Shown here piece by piece: positions 39,861 through 48,491 of a DNA stretch of 64,000 nucleotides. This DNA is from Archangiaceae bacterium (GTDB lineage: Bacteria > Myxococcota > Myxococcia > Myxococcales > Myxococcaceae), in assembly GCA_016714225.1 (NCBI GenBank), contig JADJNS010000010.1:248001-312000 (forward strand), written 5' to 3'. How positions within the stretch are numbered: the stretch's first letter is position 1; every line of letters starts with the position of its first letter. The notes under the pieces were generated by a model. The model had not been told where the DNA came from, searched no databases, and was given only the letters and a program-made list of their open reading frames with translations. The position numbers and the translations under genes were made by a program.

Positions 39861-40177
39861 TCATGCGGCCTGCGAGATTCCTTCGACCGACCGATAGGCA
39901 TCGCCCAGCTTCTCGCGCATCGCGTTTGGTGCGGTGTCGAAGAAGTTCTCGACGTTACAGGTGGCGAGCTTGAACGACCGGGGCATTCGGTCGGCCGGCG
40001 CCGGCTCGTAGACGTAGGCGAGCACGTCGTTGAGCGCGGTGGGGTTGAAGAAGCCGTCTTTGCCTCCACCGATTCCTTCGCGGACCACAGCTCGAAGAGG
40101 TCGGGTTGAGCGTCGAGCTCCTTGGCGGCGGCGGGCACGCTCGCGGGCAGTGTCGGGTCGGCGGCGGCGCTCGGCAC
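39861..40177 (-). pseudogene. truncated EEP-family gene fragment (copy 2)
   Basis: Two frames together encode a shortened copy of the N-terminal half of the gene at 34751-35901: ELDAQPDLFELWSAKES, then a frame change near 40075, then GGKDGFFNPTALNDVLAYVY and SFKLATCNVENFFDT. It stops at 39861 without any of the later catalytic motifs and has lost its own start region. The break point lies next to the end of the IS630 remnant, so the insertion probably removed the 3' half. Confidence 0.75.
39933..40170. repeat. duplicated segment, right copy
   Basis: Direct-orientation partner of 35542-35775. The two copies bracket the subtilase gene and the IS630 remnant, about 4.4 kb apart from start to start. 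Divergence of around 20% by eye indicates that the duplication is not recent, or that the right copy came from a related strain. Confidence 0.7.
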
Positions 40178-40297
40178 GGAACGTGCTGGGCGGTGCCGTC
40201 GACTTCCTGGTGCGCTACGCCACGCTACGCCCAGCAGTCGTGTCTGGCTCCGGGCGAAAGCGCTTCTTCCCCGAGCCGGGCCACCGCAAAAGACGAA

Positions 40298-40330
40298 ACG
40301 GGCGGCCGCGCATTAAACGCGACCGCCCGT
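40298..40330 (-). terminator. intrinsic terminator of the Gly-rich lipoprotein gene
   Basis: A 13-bp stem with one mismatch, ACGGGCGGCCGCG (40298-40310) with CGCGACCGCCCGT (40318-40330), has a 7-base AT loop. On the minus strand it lies 24 bp past the stop codon and is followed by TTTCGTCTTTTG. This is the most convincing terminator in the window. A degenerate copy lies near 35975-36018. Confidence 0.75.
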
Positions 40331-40353
40331 CGTTCTTCAGAAACGAATGCTGA

Positions 40354-41892
40354 TTACGGCGACAACACGTGCACGCCGCACCGGTAGTAGTTGCCGGTGT
40401 TCGTCGCGTCCTGGGTGGTCGTGGTGACCTTCAGGTTGTACGTACCGGTGGTCGCAGCAGGCACCGACTTGTTGGTCGCGCCCTCGTCGACGCCACCATC
40501 GGGACCGCTGATCCATACCAGGTCGGCTTCGGTGGTCTCGCTGCCCGTCTGCAGCGAGCCGCCGGGGCCGAGAATCTCGACCGTCGCGCCCTTGAGGCCA
40601 GAGCCATCGCGCAGCGCGCCGCACGCGAGGGCGATGCTGTCGCCGGCAGTTGCGGGGAACGAGTAGAAGTCGACGTCGGTCACCGGCGAAATGTTGCCGA
40701 GGACGAAGCCGTCCTTCTGCTTGGCGACATCCGGGTTCTGCGCGAGGGTGATCGCCTCAGCGCCGGTGGCCACGCCGTTGGTCGCGTCTGCGGCTTCGGT
40801 CGGGCTGTCGGTCGGCAACGTCTCGAGCTCGACGGCGTAGAAGTCGTTCGAGCCCGGGGTCGCGCCTGCGGGACGCTCGATGAATAGGAAATAGTCCTGC
40901 GCGGCGGTCACGGGAATCGACAGGTTGGTAGGAGTCTTCTTCGGGTCGGTCGAGATGGTCAGCGCAGCGACTACCGCACCCGTGCCGTTGGTCAGCTTCA
41001 GCGCGATGCGCGGCAGCGTCGAGCCGTACGAGTTCGTCGCGTTGGCGCTCTCGACCAGCGGCGTCTCGCCGATCGGGGCGAAGTTGACCGACAGCCGCTT
41101 CATGGTGGCCGGAATGGTGAACTTGTAGACGTCGACGTCGGTACCGCTCTCGAGCAGGCCGAACACGTTGGTGAAGGCACCGCCGGTCACTGACGCCAGC
41201 ACGCCCGCCTGCGCGGTGCCCTGGGTGTCGTTGCTCCCCGTGTCGACGTTGTTCGCCATCGAGGCGGTGTTCAGCTTGCCGATGGCGAGCTTCACGTCCT
41301 CGGTGTGCGCGGTGCTGTCGCCGCTCGCCGCCCAGGTGTCCCAGTCCATCACGACCACGCACAGGTTTCCGGTGGTGGCAGCGTGGTAGTACAGGGTCGA
41401 GTCGGTGTCGTTGCGCGGGTAGGCGTCGTCGATCGTCGCCAGCAGCGTGGTGCCTGCCTCGTTGTAGACCGAGATGGTCGGGTCGGTGGTGTTGCCGTTG
41501 GTCGAGTTGGCGTCGGTGAACATGATGAGCCAGTCGTTCGCCGTCACCGCGACGCGGTAGTAGAGCTTCCGGCCGGCCATGTTGAGCACCTGGCCGGTGG
41601 TCGGGGTGCCCAGCGTGACCATGATGGGGTTCGCGCAGCTGGTGCCGGCGGTGTTGCCGCCGCTGCCGGCCGTGCCGCCGCCGTTGCCGCCGGTGCCGCC
41701 CGCGCGAGCTCCGCCAGTGCCGCCGGCGTTGCCGCCCGTGCCACCCGCGCGCGCGCCGCCGGTACCGCCAGCGTTGCCGCCTGAACCACCCGTGCCACCA
41801 TTGCCGCCGCTGCCACCTGCCGTGCCGCCACCGCCGCTGCTGCAGGCGAGAGCGGTCATCGCGAACAGCGCGACCAGAATTTTCTTGTTCAT
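40354..41892 (-). CDS. Gly-rich lipoprotein with PPC-like beta-sandwich domains
   Basis: 512 residues from ATG 41890-41892 (MNKKILVALFAMTALAC, lipobox Cys17). About 65 residues of Gly/Thr/Asn/Ala repeats follow. The rest is two or three ~110-residue beta-sandwich modules of pre-peptidase C-terminal type (YYRVAVTANDWLIMFTDANS, DVDVYKFTIPATMKRLSVNF, DVDFYSFPATAGDSIALACG). No catalytic domain is present. Surface-exposed binding or structural lipoprotein inferred; the Gly-rich linker probably spaces the domains from the membrane. Monocistronic, ending in a clear terminator. Confidence 0.82.
   Translation of the reverse strand: MNKKILVALFAMTALACSSGGGGTAGGSGGNGGTGGSGGNAGGTGGARAGGTGGNAGGTGGARAGGTGGNGGGTAGSGGNTAGTSCANPIMVTLGTPTTGQVLNMAGRKLYYRVAVTANDWLIMFTDANSTNGNTTDPTISVYNEAGTTLLATIDDAYPRNDTDSTLYYHAATTGNLCVVVMDWDTWAASGDSTAHTEDVKLAIGKLNTASMANNVDTGSNDTQGTAQAGVLASVTGGAFTNVFGLLESGTDVDVYKFTIPATMKRLSVNFAPIGETPLVESANATNSYGSTLPRIALKLTNGTGAVVAALTISTDPKKTPTNLSIPVTAAQDYFLFIERPAGATPGSNDFYAVELETLPTDSPTEAADATNGVATGAEAITLAQNPDVAKQKDGFVLGNISPVTDVDFYSFPATAGDSIALACGALRDGSGLKGATVEILGPGGSLQTGSETTEADLVWISGPDGGVDEGATNKSVPAATTGTYNLKVTTTTQDATNTGNYYRCGVHVLSP
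41650..41840 (-). repeat. in-gene tandem repeats encoding the Gly-rich linker
   Basis: On the minus strand the coding DNA repeats a 45-base unit (NAGGTGGARAGGTGG) about twice, bordered by shorter GGN/GGT variants. Such arrays are prone to copy-number change. Boundaries are approximate. Confidence 0.65.
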
Positions 41893-42012
41893 GCGAACTG
41901 ACTCCCCGTCAGAAAGATTGAAAGACCGTGCCTCCTCGGCCGAGGCGTCGCCGCCTGTAGCACCGCGCTGGGGAGATCGAAAGCGTATCGGTCGTGCTAT
42001 GAGCCACCCGCG

Positions 42013-43008
42013 TTGAGAGCCTGGCTCCCCATCATCGCGGCGGCGATCACCCTCGCGGTGCTTCAGCTCGCGTTGGGGCGCTTCGACTTCTTCATCTACA
42101 TCGCCTCGCTCGTCGGCGTGAACGTCATCCTCGCGGTGTCGCTCAACATCATCAACGGCATGACCGGGCAGTTCTCGATCGGCCATGCGGGCTTCATGGC
42201 GGTGGGCGCGTACGTCTCGGGCGTCTTCTCGCTCGCCACCCGCGAGTACAAGCTGTTCGGCCCCGAGGTCGTGTCGGATCAGGTCTTCTTCGTAGTCGCG
42301 CTGCTGTGCGGCGGCGCGGCGGCGGGCCTGTGCGGCTTCATCGTGGGCCTGCCCTCGCTGCGGCTGCGCGGCGACTACCTCGCCATCGTCACGCTCGGCT
42401 TCGGCGAGATCATTCGCGTCATCGTGCAGAACACCCAGAGCCTGGGTGGAGCGCTCGGCCTGGCCGGCATTCCCCAGCGCGCGAGCTTCGGCATGGTCTG
42501 GTTCTGGGTCTTCGTGGTGGTGCTGGTGGCGCGCCGCATCGCCAATTCGTCGCACGGCCGCTCACTGTGGGCGATTCGCGAAGACGAGGTCGCCGCCGAG
42601 GCGATGGGCGTCGACACCACCGCGTACAAGGTTCGCGCCTTCGTCATCTCGAGCTTCTTCGCCGGAGTCGCGGGCGGCCTGTTCGCCCACTTCGTGCCCA
42701 TCATCAACCCCGGCTCGTTCACCTACGTGAAGTCGATGGAGGTGGTGGTGATGGTGGTGGCCGGCGGCCTGGGCTCGACCACCGGCGCGTTCACCGCCGC
42801 GGTGGTGCTCACGCTGCTGCCCGAGGGGCTGCGCTCGCTGTTCACCCAGCTCGGCGGCTCGGACGCGTCGCTGGCCCAGAAGGTCGACCAGATTCGCATG
42901 CCCATCTACGGGGCGCTGTTGGTCATCATGATGCTCTCGCGCCCGCAGGGCATCTTCGGCACCTCGGAAGCGTGGGAGCTGTTCCGCCGCAAGAAGAGGG
43001 CGGCGTGA
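42013..43008 (+). CDS. livM: branched-chain amino acid ABC transporter permease LivM
   Basis: 331 residues, about nine membrane helices. Family signatures: LAVSLNIINGMTGQFSIGHAGFMAVGAY near the N-terminus and GDYLAIVTLGFGEIIR in the middle, plus MVVAGGLGSTTGA. It forms half of the inner-membrane channel for Leu/Ile/Val uptake, with LivH as its usual partner. The start is TTG at 42013; an overlapping ATG at 41999 is in another frame and stops after five codons. It is followed by livG and livF with overlapping ends. livH and livK are not upstream (the neighbour is a minus-strand lipoprotein), so they must lie elsewhere or a different permease is used. Confidence 0.92.
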   Translation: MRAWLPIIAAAITLAVLQLALGRFDFFIYIASLVGVNVILAVSLNIINGMTGQFSIGHAGFMAVGAYVSGVFSLATREYKLFGPEVVSDQVFFVVALLCGGAAAGLCGFIVGLPSLRLRGDYLAIVTLGFGEIIRVIVQNTQSLGGALGLAGIPQRASFGMVWFWVFVVVLVARRIANSSHGRSLWAIREDEVAAEAMGVDTTAYKVRAFVISSFFAGVAGGLFAHFVPIINPGSFTYVKSMEVVVMVVAGGLGSTTGAFTAAVVLTLLPEGLRSLFTQLGGSDASLAQKVDQIRMPIYGALLVIMMLSRPQGIFGTSEAWELFRRKKRAA

Positions 43009-43878
43009 GCGAGGCGCTGCTCGAGGCGAAGTCGGCCTCCATCACGTTCGGGGGCCTCAAGGCGCTCACCGGCTTCAACCTGCAGGTTCGGCGCGGAGAC
43101 CTGAAGGGGCTCATCGGCCCCAACGGCGCGGGCAAGACCACCGCCTTCAACGTGCTGACCGGCGTGTACCGCCCGACCAGCGGCGACGTGGTGGTGTGCG
43201 GCGAGCGCGTCAACGGCAAGCGCACGTGGGAGATCAACCGCCGCGGCCTGGCGCGCACCTTTCAGAACATTCGCCTCTTCAAGTCGCTCACCGCGCTCGA
43301 CAACGTGCGGGTGGCGGTGCTCGCCAACACCCGGCCGTTCTTCTCGGCCGACCGCATCGTGAAGCTGCGCGCGGCCGGTGGTGCGAGCGCCTGGCTCGCC
43401 AAGGGCCTCGACGCGAGCAACAACTACCTCGACTGGTGGCGCGCGCTGCTGCGCACGCCGGGCTTCTTGCGCGAAGAGGCCGAGCTCACCGCGCGCGCCG
43501 AGGCGCTGCTCAAGGTGATGGGCCTCGAGCACCGGCGCGACGAGTCGGCCAAGAACCTGCCGTACGGCGAGCAGCGGCGGCTCGAGATTGCCCGCGCGCT
43601 CGGCACGCAGCCCGAAGGTGCTGCTGCTCGACGAGCCGGCGGCGGGCATGAACACCCGCGAGAAGGCCGACCTGATGGTGCTGATCCGCACGCTGAAGGA
43701 CACGTTCGCGCTCGGCATTCTGCTCATCGAGCACGACATGAAGCTGGTGATGGGCATCTGCGAGCACATCACCGTGCTCGACCACGGCGAGACCATCGCG
43801 GCCGGAGAACCGGCCGCGGTGCGCGCCGACCCCAAGGTCATCGAGGCGTACCTGGGAGAGGCGCCCGCGCATGCCTGA
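43005..43878 (+). pseudogene. livG: branched-chain amino acid ABC transporter ATPase LivG with a 1-base frameshift
   Basis: The GTG at 43005 overlaps the livM stop. The first frame carries Walker A (GPNGAGKTT) and the signature region (LPYGEQRRLEIARALG). At CCC 43611-43613 one extra C shifts the frame. The next frame then supplies PKVLLLDEPAAGMN (Walker B), the LLIEHDMKLVMG switch His and the C-terminus to 43876-43878. Corrected, it would be a 290-residue LivG with a typical long helical insert. If the extra C is real, the protein lacks Walker B and cannot hydrolyse ATP. Intact flanking livM and livF make a sequence error quite likely. Confidence 0.85.
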
Positions 43879-44611
43879 GCTGGGCCAACGCACCGCCCGC
43901 GAGCCGCTGCTCTCGGTGACGGGCCTGAAGGTGAAGTACGGCGCCATCGAGGCGCTGCGCGGCGTCGAGCTCTCGGTGGGAAAGGGTGAAGTGGTGGCGC
44001 TGATCGGCGCGAACGGCGCGGGCAAGACCAGCACGCTGCGCGCGGTGAGCGGCATGCTGAAGCCGTCGGCGGGCGCCATCACGCTGCGCGGCGCGTCGGT
44101 GGTGGGGCTGAAGGCCAACGAGCTGGTGCCGCGAGGGCTCGCGCACGCTCCCGAGGGGCGCGGCATCTTTCCCAACCTCACGGTCGAAGAGAACCTCGAG
44201 CTGGGCGCCTACCTGCGCAACGACAAGAAGGGCATCGCCGAAGACGCGGCGAAGTGCCTCAAGTTCTTCCCGGTCTTGAGCGAGCGGCGGTCGCAGATGG
44301 CGGGCACGCTGTCGGGCGGCGAGCAGCAGATGCTGGCCATCTCGCGCGCGCTGATGTCGCGGCCCACGCTGCTCTTGCTCGACGAGCCGTCGCTGGGCCT
44401 CGCGCCGCAGGTGACGCAGACCATCTTCCGCATCTTGCGCGAGGTGAACGCGCAGGGCGTGAGCATCTTGCTGGTCGAGCAGAACGCGCACCTCGCGCTC
44501 GGCCTGTGCCACTGGGCCTACGTGCTCGAGACCGGTGAGGTCGTGATGAGCGGCACCGGTGAGAAGCTGCTGGCCAGCGAAGAGGTACGCAAGGCGTACC
44601 TCGGCGAGTAG
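43871..44611 (+). CDS. livF: branched-chain amino acid ABC transporter ATPase LivF
   Basis: 246 residues, start overlapping the end of livG by 8 bp. Walker A GANGAGKTS, LSGGEQQMLAISRAL signature, Walker B LLLLDEPSLGLAP and switch VEQNAHLAL are all intact. The AHAPEGRGIFPNLTVEENL segment is characteristic of LivF. It pairs with LivG to power uptake of branched-chain amino acids through LivHM. Last gene of the livMGF unit; the convergent gene ends 2 bp further on. Confidence 0.95.
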   Translation: MPELGQRTAREPLLSVTGLKVKYGAIEALRGVELSVGKGEVVALIGANGAGKTSTLRAVSGMLKPSAGAITLRGASVVGLKANELVPRGLAHAPEGRGIFPNLTVEENLELGAYLRNDKKGIAEDAAKCLKFFPVLSERRSQMAGTLSGGEQQMLAISRALMSRPTLLLLDEPSLGLAPQVTQTIFRILREVNAQGVSILLVEQNAHLALGLCHWAYVLETGEVVMSGTGEKLLASEEVRKAYLGE

Positions 44612-44613
44612 GG

Positions 44614-44859
44614 CTACTCCTTCTTCTTCAGCTTGGACTCGTTGTCCTTGATGAAGGTGCGAATCTCTTCGTTCATGTCGAGCAGCTTGAGCCACTGCTC
44701 CTGGTAGAGCGTGACCGGAAAGCGGCCCATGCCGTAGACCGAGACGGCGCCCTTCTCGCTCACCTTCAGCGAGATGCCGCGCGAGCCGCGCGACTTGAGG
44801 GCTTCGTTCTCGGCCTTGAGACGCTCCAGCTCAGCTTTCAGCTCGGCTTCCGTGCTCAT
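44614..44859 (-). CDS. small coiled-coil protein of unknown function
   Basis: 81 residues from ATG 44857-44859. The N-terminal third is a heptad coiled coil (EAELKAELERLKAENEALK). A compact conserved-looking part follows, ISLKVSEKGAVSVYGMGRFPVTLYQEQW, with a Lys-rich C-terminus. Soluble, no signal peptide. Proteins of this plan occur widely in myxobacteria but I know no assigned function. It converges with livF and diverges from the PEGA protein gene, 92 bp away. Confidence 0.75.
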   Translation of the reverse strand: MSTEAELKAELERLKAENEALKSRGSRGISLKVSEKGAVSVYGMGRFPVTLYQEQWLKLLDMNEEIRTFIKDNESKLKKKE

Positions 44860-44951
44860 GGTCTGGTTCGAGTACCGCCGTCGGTGGGCGAAGTGAAGAG
44901 TTTTTGGAACCCCTCGCTTGCGGCTAACGTCTGCGAGGTGGAGGTGCCACA

Positions 44952-45611
44952 ATGAAGTGGGCGCTGATTGCTCTTCTCACCCTCGGTGCGCTCGGTGCCT
45001 GGGCCATGGGGCTGAAGGCCGCGGGTGGGCTGTCGGGCGAGGTGAAGCCGATGCCGATGCCCAAGGTGCCGATGCGCGCGTGGCCTCAACTGAGCGGGAG
45101 CACCGTGGCGGTTGCGGCCGCTGCTCCGGCGCCTGCGAAGCCTGAGCCGAAGCCCGAGCCGGTCGCGGCGCCTGCTCCCAAGCCCGAGCCGGTGAAGCCC
45201 GAGGTGGCGAAGCCCGAGCCGGTCGCGCCTGCCCCGAAGCCCGAGCCGGTGGCGAAGCCGGCGCCCGCTCCGGCTCCGGTTCAGCCGAAGCCCGCGCCTG
45301 CGCCTGCGCCAGAAGCGGCGCCGAAGCCGGCGGTCGCGGCTCCGGCTCCTGCGGCGGCGCCGCCTCCGCCTGCCGAGCAGGGTGAGGGCACGGTGAACTT
45401 GAAGGCGTCGGACACCGCGGAGATCGTCATCGATGGGCGGAAGATTGGGCCGTCTCCCAAGCTCGGTCTCAAGCTCAAGGCGGGCCGGCACAAGATTCGG
45501 TTCGACTGCTACGACGAGAACGGGAACTTGAAGCCCGGCAAGCTGCAGCAGGTCGACCTGAAGGCCGACGAAGAGCGCGATGTGGACTACGAGTGCCCGT
45601 TCGCGCAGTAG
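44952..45611 (+). CDS. exported or membrane-tethered Pro/Ala-rich protein with PEGA domain
   Basis: 219 residues: one N-terminal hydrophobic helix (WALIALLTLGALGAWAMGL, anchor or signal), a linker of about 100 residues rich in KPEPV/APAP repeats that likely spans the periplasm, and a C-terminal PEGA-type beta domain (VNLKASDTAEIVIDGRKIG, then LKLKAGRHKIRFDC). The layout resembles TonB-like or peptidoglycan-spanning tethers. PEGA domains often sit on surface or kinase sensor proteins. Function unknown. The long inverted repeat begins 9 bp after the stop. Confidence 0.8.
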   Translation: MKWALIALLTLGALGAWAMGLKAAGGLSGEVKPMPMPKVPMRAWPQLSGSTVAVAAAAPAPAKPEPKPEPVAAPAPKPEPVKPEVAKPEPVAPAPKPEPVAKPAPAPAPVQPKPAPAPAPEAAPKPAVAAPAPAAAPPPPAEQGEGTVNLKASDTAEIVIDGRKIGPSPKLGLKLKAGRHKIRFDCYDENGNLKPGKLQQVDLKADEERDVDYECPFAQ

Positions 45612-45619
45612 CGCCGCAA

Positions 45620-45847
<228 letters not shown>

Positions 45848-45882
45848 CTGTTCGGCGTGCTAAGCGCATCGTTCCCCCCTCG

Positions 45883-47565
45883 ATGCCGCTCCTCAACGCC
45901 GCGCTGTTGTTCCTCGCGGCCGCATCCGAGCCAGCGCCGGCAGCGAGCCTCGGCCCGGACGCAGGCTTCGCCCCACCCGACGCAGGCGAGCGCGGCCAAA
46001 TCATCGAGGTCTCGAACCTCGATGCCGGCAGCGCATCAGTGACCGTGTCACCGAAGGTGGCGGTGCGCATCACCGGCATGAAGTCGCTGCCCGCCGAGGT
46101 GCTGCTCGACATCATCGACCTGCCGGTCAGCGCGAAGCCCAACGACTTCACCGCGCGCGAGGTGGCCCGCCAGGCCTACGACTTTCTCGTTCGCACCGGC
46201 TACGAGCTCGCGCAGGTCTCGGCGACCGTGAAAGACGGTGCCGTCGAGCTCGACGTCGACGAGGGGCAGTTCGAGCGCATTCTCTTTCTCGGGCAGCTCT
46301 CGTTTCAGCAGCTGCGCTTCAAGCTCGCCGTCTCGCTGCCCAACGACGTCTTCAACCGCCCCTCGCTCGACCGGCAGATTCGCGAGCTCTCGGCGGCGAT
46401 GAACATGACCGGCGTGCGCTGGCAGCTGGTGCGCGCCGGCGAGGTCGAGCACGTCGGGCCGCAGCTTACCCACCTGCCCGACCCGGTCGACCTCGCCCTG
46501 CTCGGCGCGCCGCTCATTCACGAGCGCCGCCCCTACGAGATTCACGTCATCTTCCCCGAGGTCGAGGGCGCCGGCCTCGGCATCGAGCTCAAGTCCGGCT
46601 ACATCGACGGCGTCGAGACGGGCGTCAGCTACCGCTTGCGCAACCTGCCGTTCGAAGACGACCGCGCCTGGGCGTTCACCAGCGTCGGCATCGGCGCCCG
46701 CGCCCGCGTCGATACCCAGAAGCTGTACGCGAACTTCACCCGCGCCGTGGTCGAGCTGCACTACGACCTGTTCCCGCTCGGCGGCGTGCTGCGCCCCGGC
46801 CTCTGGGGGCAGGCCGAGCTCGTCTCCCGGCAGCGGCCCGACTTGAACCTCGAGAACTACAACGTGGGCCGCGTCGGCGGCGCGCTGCAGGTCGAGCTCG
46901 AGCTCAAGAAGCGAACCCGGCTGCGGCTGATGGGCGGCTTCGAGTGGCGGCGGCTGTGGGGCTACCAGACGCCCGATGGCTCTGAGGTGCCCGCCGGCAT
47001 CGCGGTGGTCGACTCGCGCCGGCCGTTCGTCGCCCTCACCCACGACTCGGTGTTCAACCCCGAGGTGCTGCGCTGGCCGCGCCGCCACACCCTCTACGGC
47101 GAGGTGCGGGTGTACCTGCCCATCTTGGGGCAGCAGCCGCTCGCCTGGGCCGACGTGGGCTACCAGTACGTGAAGGCGTTCGGGTGGCACGACCTCTGGG
47201 TCACCGCGCACGGCCGCGCCGTCTGGGGCGACGTGACGTTTCACGACGAGAGCTCGGTCGGTGAGTTCACCCGCGGGCTGTTCGGCAACCAGTTCACCCG
47301 CGCCGCCGCCGGCGTGCAGGTCGAGTTCCGCTTCTCGCTCACCCGCGAGGTGCTCAAGGTCGGCGCGTTCGTGGGGCTCGCGGCCATGGCGGTGCAGCCG
47401 CTGCGCGACGAGAACAAGCTCTACGCCCAGCTGGTCGAGTCGTTCGGGTTCAGCCTTCACCACCTGGTGCTCGACATGTTCCAGGTCGACGTCTTGTTCG
47501 CGTTCGGGTTCAGGCGCGGCGAGTTCGGGTTCGCGCCCGGCGTGCGCATCGACAAGGCGTTCTGA
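45883..47565 (+). CDS. outer-membrane beta-barrel protein with POTRA-like domains
   Basis: 560 residues. After a short signal peptide and an Ala/Pro linker, two POTRA-like modules are visible (VRITGMKSLPAEVLLDIIDL... and ERILFLGQLSFQQLRFKL...). The remaining ~350 residues alternate polar and hydrophobic residues in strands rich in aromatic ends, terminating in GEFGFAPGVRIDKAF, a typical beta-barrel C-terminus. This fits the Omp85/TpsB superfamily (BamA, FhaC). A secretion or assembly function is inferred; no passenger gene is adjacent. No strong ribosome site precedes the ATG. Confidence 0.72.
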   Translation: MPLLNAALLFLAAASEPAPAASLGPDAGFAPPDAGERGQIIEVSNLDAGSASVTVSPKVAVRITGMKSLPAEVLLDIIDLPVSAKPNDFTAREVARQAYDFLVRTGYELAQVSATVKDGAVELDVDEGQFERILFLGQLSFQQLRFKLAVSLPNDVFNRPSLDRQIRELSAAMNMTGVRWQLVRAGEVEHVGPQLTHLPDPVDLALLGAPLIHERRPYEIHVIFPEVEGAGLGIELKSGYIDGVETGVSYRLRNLPFEDDRAWAFTSVGIGARARVDTQKLYANFTRAVVELHYDLFPLGGVLRPGLWGQAELVSRQRPDLNLENYNVGRVGGALQVELELKKRTRLRLMGGFEWRRLWGYQTPDGSEVPAGIAVVDSRRPFVALTHDSVFNPEVLRWPRRHTLYGEVRVYLPILGQQPLAWADVGYQYVKAFGWHDLWVTAHGRAVWGDVTFHDESSVGEFTRGLFGNQFTRAAAGVQVEFRFSLTREVLKVGAFVGLAAMAVQPLRDENKLYAQLVESFGFSLHHLVLDMFQVDVLFAFGFRRGEFGFAPGVRIDKAF

Positions 47566-47570
47566 ACCCG

Positions 47571-48491
47571 CTACCGCGTCAGCTCGCCGACCAGCGGCGT
47601 GGTCAGGTAGCGCTCGCCCGAGTCGGCGAGCAGCACCACGATGAGCTGGCCGGGGTGCTTCGGGGCGAGCTTGAGCGCCGCGCTCAACGCCGCGCCCGAC
47701 GAGATGCCCGAGCCGATGCCTTCGCTCTTGGCGAGGTGGCGCGCCGCGGTGAAGGCGTCGTCTTCGCTGACCGTCACCACCTCGTCGATGACGCTGCGGT
47801 CGAGAATCGCCGGCACGAAGCCCGCGCCGATGCCCTGAATGAGGTGGTGCCCCGGCGCGCCGCCCGAGAGCACCGCACACTTCTCGGGCTCGACCGCCAC
47901 GATGCGGACCTTGGGGTTCTTCTCTTTGAGCGTCTTGCCCACGCCGCTGATGGTGCCGCCGGTGCCCACGCCCGCCACGAACAGGTCGACCTTGCCCTCG
48001 GTGTCGACCCAGATTTCTTCGGCGGTGATGCGCCGGTGCACCTCGACGTTGGCCGGGTTGCTGAACTGGTCGAGCATCACCGCGCCGGGCGTCTGCTGCA
48101 CCAGCGCGCGCGCCTTCTCGACCGCCGGCTTCATCAGCGTGCCCTCGGTGAGCACCACCTCGGCGCCCAGGTACTTGAGCAGCGCCACCCGCTCTCTCGA
48201 CATGCGCTCGGGCATGGTGAGCACCAGCCGGTAGCCCTTCGCCGCCGCCGCCACCGCGAGGCCGATGCCGGTGTTGCCGCTGGTCGCCTCGATGAGCGTC
48301 GCGCCGGGCCTGAGCCGGCCGGCCCGCTCGGCCGCCTCGATCATCGCGGCGGCGACCCGGTCTTTCACGCTCGCGCTGGGGTTGAAGGCCTCGAGCTTGG
48401 CGACCAGCCGTGCGCCGCTGCCCTTGCTGACCCGCGCGAGCTCGACCAGCGGCGTGCGGCCGACTGCGCTCAGCACGTTGGGGTGAATCAT
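47571..48491 (-). CDS. cysK: cysteine synthase (O-acetylserine sulfhydrylase)
   Basis: 306 residues of the fold II PLP family. PLP lysine in NPSASVKDRVAAAM (K43), substrate loop TSGNTGIG, phosphate-binding GVGTGGTISG, and a C-terminal SSGAA motif. It makes L-cysteine from O-acetylserine and sulfide. Its ATG overlaps the cysA stop (ATGA), so it is the last gene of the sulfate operon. Combining uptake and the final assimilation step in one message is notable. Sulfate reduction genes are not in this window. Confidence 0.95.
   Translation of the reverse strand: MIHPNVLSAVGRTPLVELARVSKGSGARLVAKLEAFNPSASVKDRVAAAMIEAAERAGRLRPGATLIEATSGNTGIGLAVAAAAKGYRLVLTMPERMSRERVALLKYLGAEVVLTEGTLMKPAVEKARALVQQTPGAVMLDQFSNPANVEVHRRITAEEIWVDTEGKVDLFVAGVGTGGTISGVGKTLKEKNPKVRIVAVEPEKCAVLSGGAPGHHLIQGIGAGFVPAILDRSVIDEVVTVSEDDAFTAARHLAKSEGIGSGISSGAALSAALKLAPKHPGQLIVVLLADSGERYLTTPLVGELTR

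Noticed and set aside
40178..40297. Possible small gene between the EEP fragment and the terminator
   Set aside because: Short frames in several phases without a start site or recognisable product; looks like decayed upstream DNA of the duplicated gene.
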